Below, piece by piece: positions 7,170 through 8,509 of a DNA stretch of 8,509 bases; the first letter of the stretch is position 1, and each line of letters starts with the position of its first letter. A program made the position numbers and the translations under genes. The DNA is taken from positions 1-8,509 of the forward strand of contig CAMWRO010000111.1 of assembly GCA_947176615.1 (NCBI GenBank), written 5' to 3'. The notes under the pieces are model-generated. The model was not told the origin of the DNA, searched no databases, and saw only the letters and a list, made by a program, of their open reading frames with translations. The stretch is from an uncultured Porphyromonadaceae bacterium. GTDB lineage: Bacteria > Bacteroidota > Bacteroidia > Bacteroidales > Muribaculaceae.

Positions 7170-7802
7170 ATGAAAAGAAATATTATCTTGTGGGGCATGG
7201 CAACTGCAATAATTTATGCTGTCTGGTTATACGTTTTCTACCGTATTGACAACGACGCCATTACGTCTGATGGCTTAATAGCGGTATCCTTATTTACCCT
7301 GTCAACACTGGGCATAATAATAGCGCTAAAGACTGTCAGGTGGCGCATGGACAACGGGGTGGATTTATTCAAGTCCCTAATTGAAACACGCAAGAAAGAA
7401 GTCAAATCCCATATGCTCTTTATTATGCAGTACCGCCATCATAAAGGAATAAAGGGCGCATTGAACGAATTTAACGATATATTCCGCAATTACCCGCAAT
7501 GGCATTTACAAGACTGGGTAATATTTCGGGCATGGTATAAGGATTTGGTAGACCATGCCCTTAAAAATCCGGAAATTTATGTTATGAAGATGAAGGACGG
7601 GACACCTTACGATAAGGATAAAGACCCGTTATATGACCCTGACGCTCCGGACTGGGAGCAGTTTGACCGAAAACGTTATTATTCTGATGATGACGATGAT
7701 GATGACGACGATACTCCAAATTTGAAAAAAGCCGCCGAGGACGGATTCATGACGGGTGTAGGCATCGGTGTCGCTAATAATATTCTTGACAACAATAATT
7801 GA
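7170..7802 (+). CDS. Unrecognised small membrane protein with two TM segments and an Asp9 tract
   Basis: A 210-residue protein I do not recognise. Hydrophobic segments at about 5-24 and 36-53 should form a membrane hairpin. Basic residues at the N-terminus (MKRN) and after segment two (KTVRWR) suggest both ends face the cytoplasm, with a short acidic periplasmic loop (RIDNDAITSDG). A charged, aromatic-rich soluble part follows (about 60-170, with QWHLQDWVIFRAWYKDL). Nine consecutive aspartates lie at 173-181, and a small Gly-rich C-terminal segment (GFMTGVGIGVANNIL) at 192-206. The ATG at 7170 is supported by AAAGGG eight bases upstream, stronger than the starts of the operon genes. Base composition differs: lines 7201-7320 are 40% G+C by hand count, against 50-72% in sampled operon lines. 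No neighbour or motif suggests a function. It is probably a real gene given its coherent topology, start site and preceding promoter candidate. Confidence 0.75.
   Translation: MKRNIILWGMATAIIYAVWLYVFYRIDNDAITSDGLIAVSLFTLSTLGIIIALKTVRWRMDNGVDLFKSLIETRKKEVKSHMLFIMQYRHHKGIKGALNEFNDIFRNYPQWHLQDWVIFRAWYKDLVDHALKNPEIYVMKMKDGTPYDKDKDPLYDPDAPDWEQFDRKRYYSDDDDDDDDDTPNLKKAAEDGFMTGVGIGVANNILDNNN
7686..7712 (+). repeat. In-frame GAY trinucleotide tract encoding nine aspartates
   Basis: Nine consecutive GAT or GAC codons encode Asp173-Asp181 of the unrecognised membrane protein. The mix of GAT and GAC makes it an imperfect microsatellite. Length changes by slippage would stay in frame and alter the acidic run, which could bind cations or basic partners. 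That role is inference only. Confidence 0.8.
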
Positions 7803-7850
7803 GCTGTCCTTCTCCATTAGTTAAAATAGCTCGATAATCGCGGTCAGAGA

Positions 7851-7872
7851 CTTCGCTGCGGGCGCGATTTAT
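7851..7872 (+). repeat. Dispersed repeat copy 1 (forward)
   Basis: This 22-base segment, cttcgctg followed by cgggcgcgatttat, is identical to 8149-8170 except for one base (g to t at the tenth position). The core ggcgcgatttat recurs elsewhere in the block in both orientations. Confidence 0.75.
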
Positions 7873-7940
7873 AAATTAACGCCGTTAGACCGCGTGTAAA
7901 GCACTTGGCGTGTGGAGAGTGGGCATCTGAGATTTTGCAA

Positions 7941-7990
7941 CGTCGTAGACATGGGCCTATAGTCGCAACCATAGACTCGCATCTACGATG
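7941..7990. repeat. Two-level inverted repeat (stem-loop element)
   Basis: CGTCGTAGA (7941-7949) pairs with TCTACGATG (7982-7990), nine pairs including one G-T. Inside, CTAT (7957-7960) pairs with ATAG (7971-7974), with a further GT/AC pair around a cgca loop. The nested pairing would suit a small structured RNA or a cruciform-forming repeat. I do not recognise it as a known RNA family. Confidence 0.45.
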
Positions 7991-8016
7991 CTTTTTGTCG
8001 TTTGTTTTACCTCCTG

Positions 8017-8036
8017 CCCCACGCCGAGGCGTGGGG
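8017..8036. repeat. Perfect G/C-rich hairpin
   Basis: CCCCACGCC (8017-8025) and GGCGTGGGG (8028-8036) are perfect reverse complements separated only by GA, so the outer eight pairs form a stem closed by a CGAG tetraloop. It is followed by TTT then C, too short a T run for a good terminator, although weak termination is possible. It sits between the element at 7941-7990 and the inverted repeat copy at 8082. Confidence 0.6.
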
Positions 8037-8081
8037 TTTCGCATGGCCCCGCCGCTACACGGCTGCCATACCCCCAAGTTT

Positions 8082-8107
8082 GCGACATTGCGATAAATCA
8101 CGCCCGC
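8082..8107 (-). repeat. Dispersed repeat copy (inverted)
   Basis: The reverse complement of this 26-base segment matches 8156-8181 at 23 of 26 positions, sharing the uninterrupted run gatttatcgcaatgtc. The two copies face each other across about 48 bases and could form a long stem. An adjacent small hairpin, CGCCC (8101-8105) with GGGCG (8111-8115), overlaps its end. Confidence 0.75.
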
Positions 8108-8148
8108 AGGGGGCGGAGCGTAAATATTTTCGGCAACGCATCATTCAT

Positions 8149-8170
8149 CTTCGCTGCTGGCGCGATTTAT
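8149..8170 (+). repeat. Dispersed repeat copy 2 (forward)
   Basis: Matches 7851-7872 at 21 of 22 positions. It runs directly into the first tandem repeat unit beginning at 8169, and its right part, extended to 8181, is also the inverted partner of 8082-8107. Confidence 0.75.
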
Positions 8171-8283
8171 CGCAATGTCACTGACTTAATGCAACCGTTC
8201 CTAAGAAATTCATACATGGATAAACCTGCCACCACGCCCTCTGCGGGTCACAACATCGCTAACAGGGGCGGCATCGCCGCCGA
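8169..8283 (+). repeat. Tandem repeat unit A
   Basis: Unit A has a left part (8169-8189), identical over 21 bases to 8331-8351, and a right part (8225-8283), matching 8373-8431 at 53 of 59 positions. Between them the spacer differs in length by 14 bases, apart from a shared catggataaa. The right part carries a hairpin, GGCGGC (8267-8272) with GCCGCC (8276-8281). An outer pairing of tcgctaac (8256-8263) with gttagtgg (8296-8303), including two wobbles, would extend it. Confidence 0.85.
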
Positions 8284-8290
8284 CTATAGC

Positions 8291-8322
8291 GTTAAGTTAG
8301 TGGCGTTGCGATTTATCGCGCC
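8291..8322 (-). repeat. Diverged inverted copy of the 7861-7890 segment
   Basis: Read on the minus strand this segment begins GGCGCGAT and then has AACGCC at nearly the same spacing as 7861-7890 (seven versus nine bases between). It also holds gcgatttatcgc, a 5-bp inverted repeat around TT. The similarity is partial, so this membership of the repeat family is less certain than the others. Confidence 0.45.
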
Positions 8323-8330
8323 CCTACAAT

Positions 8331-8431
8331 ATCGCAATGTCACTGACTTAACGGTATAATTGCATGGATAAATCGGTCACCACACCCTCTGCGGGGCACA
8401 ACATCGCTAACAGGTGCGGCATCGCCGCCGA
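8331..8431 (+). repeat. Tandem repeat unit B
   Basis: Second, shorter copy of unit A, with the same left 21 bases, a shortened spacer and the same right 59 bases with six substitutions. One substitution (g to t at 8415) shortens the central hairpin to GCGGC (8416-8420) with GCCGC (8424-8428). The internal pairing survives although the sequence has drifted. Confidence 0.85.
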
Positions 8432-8433
8432 TT

Positions 8434-8450
8434 GCGCGGTGTAGCCGCGC
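8434..8450. repeat. Short G/C hairpin after repeat unit B
   Basis: GCGCGG (8434-8439) pairs perfectly with CCGCGC (8445-8450) around a five-base loop, and is followed by CTTT. It could act as a weak terminator in the forward direction, but the T run is only three bases long. Confidence 0.4.
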
Positions 8451-8471
8451 CTTTACGTTAGGCCCATGCAA

Positions 8472-8489
8472 GCGCGCCTTTAGGTGCGC
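8472..8489. repeat. Second short G/C hairpin near the right edge
   Basis: GCGCGCC (8472-8478) pairs with GGTGCGC (8483-8489), including one G-T pair, around a TTTA loop. The phrase gcgccttta is shared with the tail of the hairpin at 8434-8450, suggesting related elements. It continues the hairpin-rich character up to the window edge. Confidence 0.4.
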
Positions 8490-8509
8490 GCAGCTATTAG
8501 ATTTGCAGT

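Larger units (their letters stand above)
7803..8509. other. Gene-free, repeat-rich block with many stem-loops
   Basis: These 707 bases contain open frames, but none is convincing: they overlap each other on both strands, cross repeats and hairpins, are Arg/Pro/His-rich, and encode nothing I recognise. Instead the block is made of short repeats in both orientations built around GGCGCGATTTAT and ATCGCAATGTCAC, an imperfect tandem duplication (8169-8283 and 8331-8431), and G/C-rich hairpins. It resembles the repetitive intergenic DNA of some gut Bacteroidales, a REP-like cluster or the remains of a mobile element. No transposase, integrase or tRNA is present. The block continues to the right edge, so its end is not visible. 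Confidence 0.7.

Noticed and set aside
7801..7832. Terminator directly after the 210-residue gene (GAGCT with AGCTC)
   Set aside because: Only a 5-bp stem around a 22-base loop with no following T run.
7988..8359. 123-residue open frame on the plus strand, with shorter overlapping frames at 7844-8101 (minus), 7905-8096 and 8002-8184
   Set aside because: These frames cross hairpins and repeat copies, compete with each other over the same bases, are rich in Arg, Pro and His, and lack plausible start contexts.
8405..8463. Integron attC-like site: GTTAGGC at 8457-8463 with CTAAC upstream
   Set aside because: GTTAGGC fits GTTRRRY, but the upstream partner CGCTAAC does not fit RYYYAAC, no integron integrase or cassette is present, and about one chance match is expected in a block of this size.
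7803..8509. CRISPR array
   Set aside because: The repeats are few, of unequal length and spacing, occur in both orientations, and there are no cas genes.

Overview
The window looks like chromosomal DNA of a gut Bacteroidales bacterium, possibly Muribaculaceae-like (family-level placement is a guess). Three observations support this: glycoside hydrolases of the GH97, GH43 and GH127 types packed together with Sec signal peptides, start codons in A/T-rich contexts without a clear Shine-Dalgarno sequence, and a Bacteroidales-type -7 promoter box (TAnnTTTG) before the fourth gene. All four genes read left to right.

Positions 69-6887 hold a compact carbohydrate-degrading operon. It encodes a retaining-type GH97 enzyme, then after a 13-base gap a GH43 enzyme with several accessory domains, then, through a 4-base ATGA overlap, a GH127 beta-L-arabinofuranosidase-type enzyme. 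A strong rho-independent terminator at 6912-6946 ends the operon. All three proteins carry Sec signal peptides without a lipobox cysteine, so they are probably soluble periplasmic enzymes that trim imported oligosaccharides. GH43 and GH127 point to L-arabinofuranose residues. The GH97 protein has the Asp-nucleophile arrangement of alpha-galactosidases and beta-L-arabinopyranosidases. Together the set would remove galactose and arabinose residues of different ring form and anomeric linkage from a plant pectic, arabinogalactan or extensin-type glycan. No SusC/SusD, regulator or transporter is visible; these may lie upstream of position 1.

Positions 6888-7169 are an A/T-rich intergenic region with a promoter candidate and a G/C-rich leader segment. 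At 7170-7802 an unrecognised 210-residue protein has two predicted membrane segments and a run of nine aspartates. Its base composition is clearly more A/T-rich than the operon.

Positions 7803-8509 have no credible gene. They hold short repeats in both orientations, a roughly 100-115 bp imperfect tandem duplication and many stem-loops. This non-coding block is the least explained part of the window. No CRISPR, tRNA, rRNA, transposase or integrase was seen.
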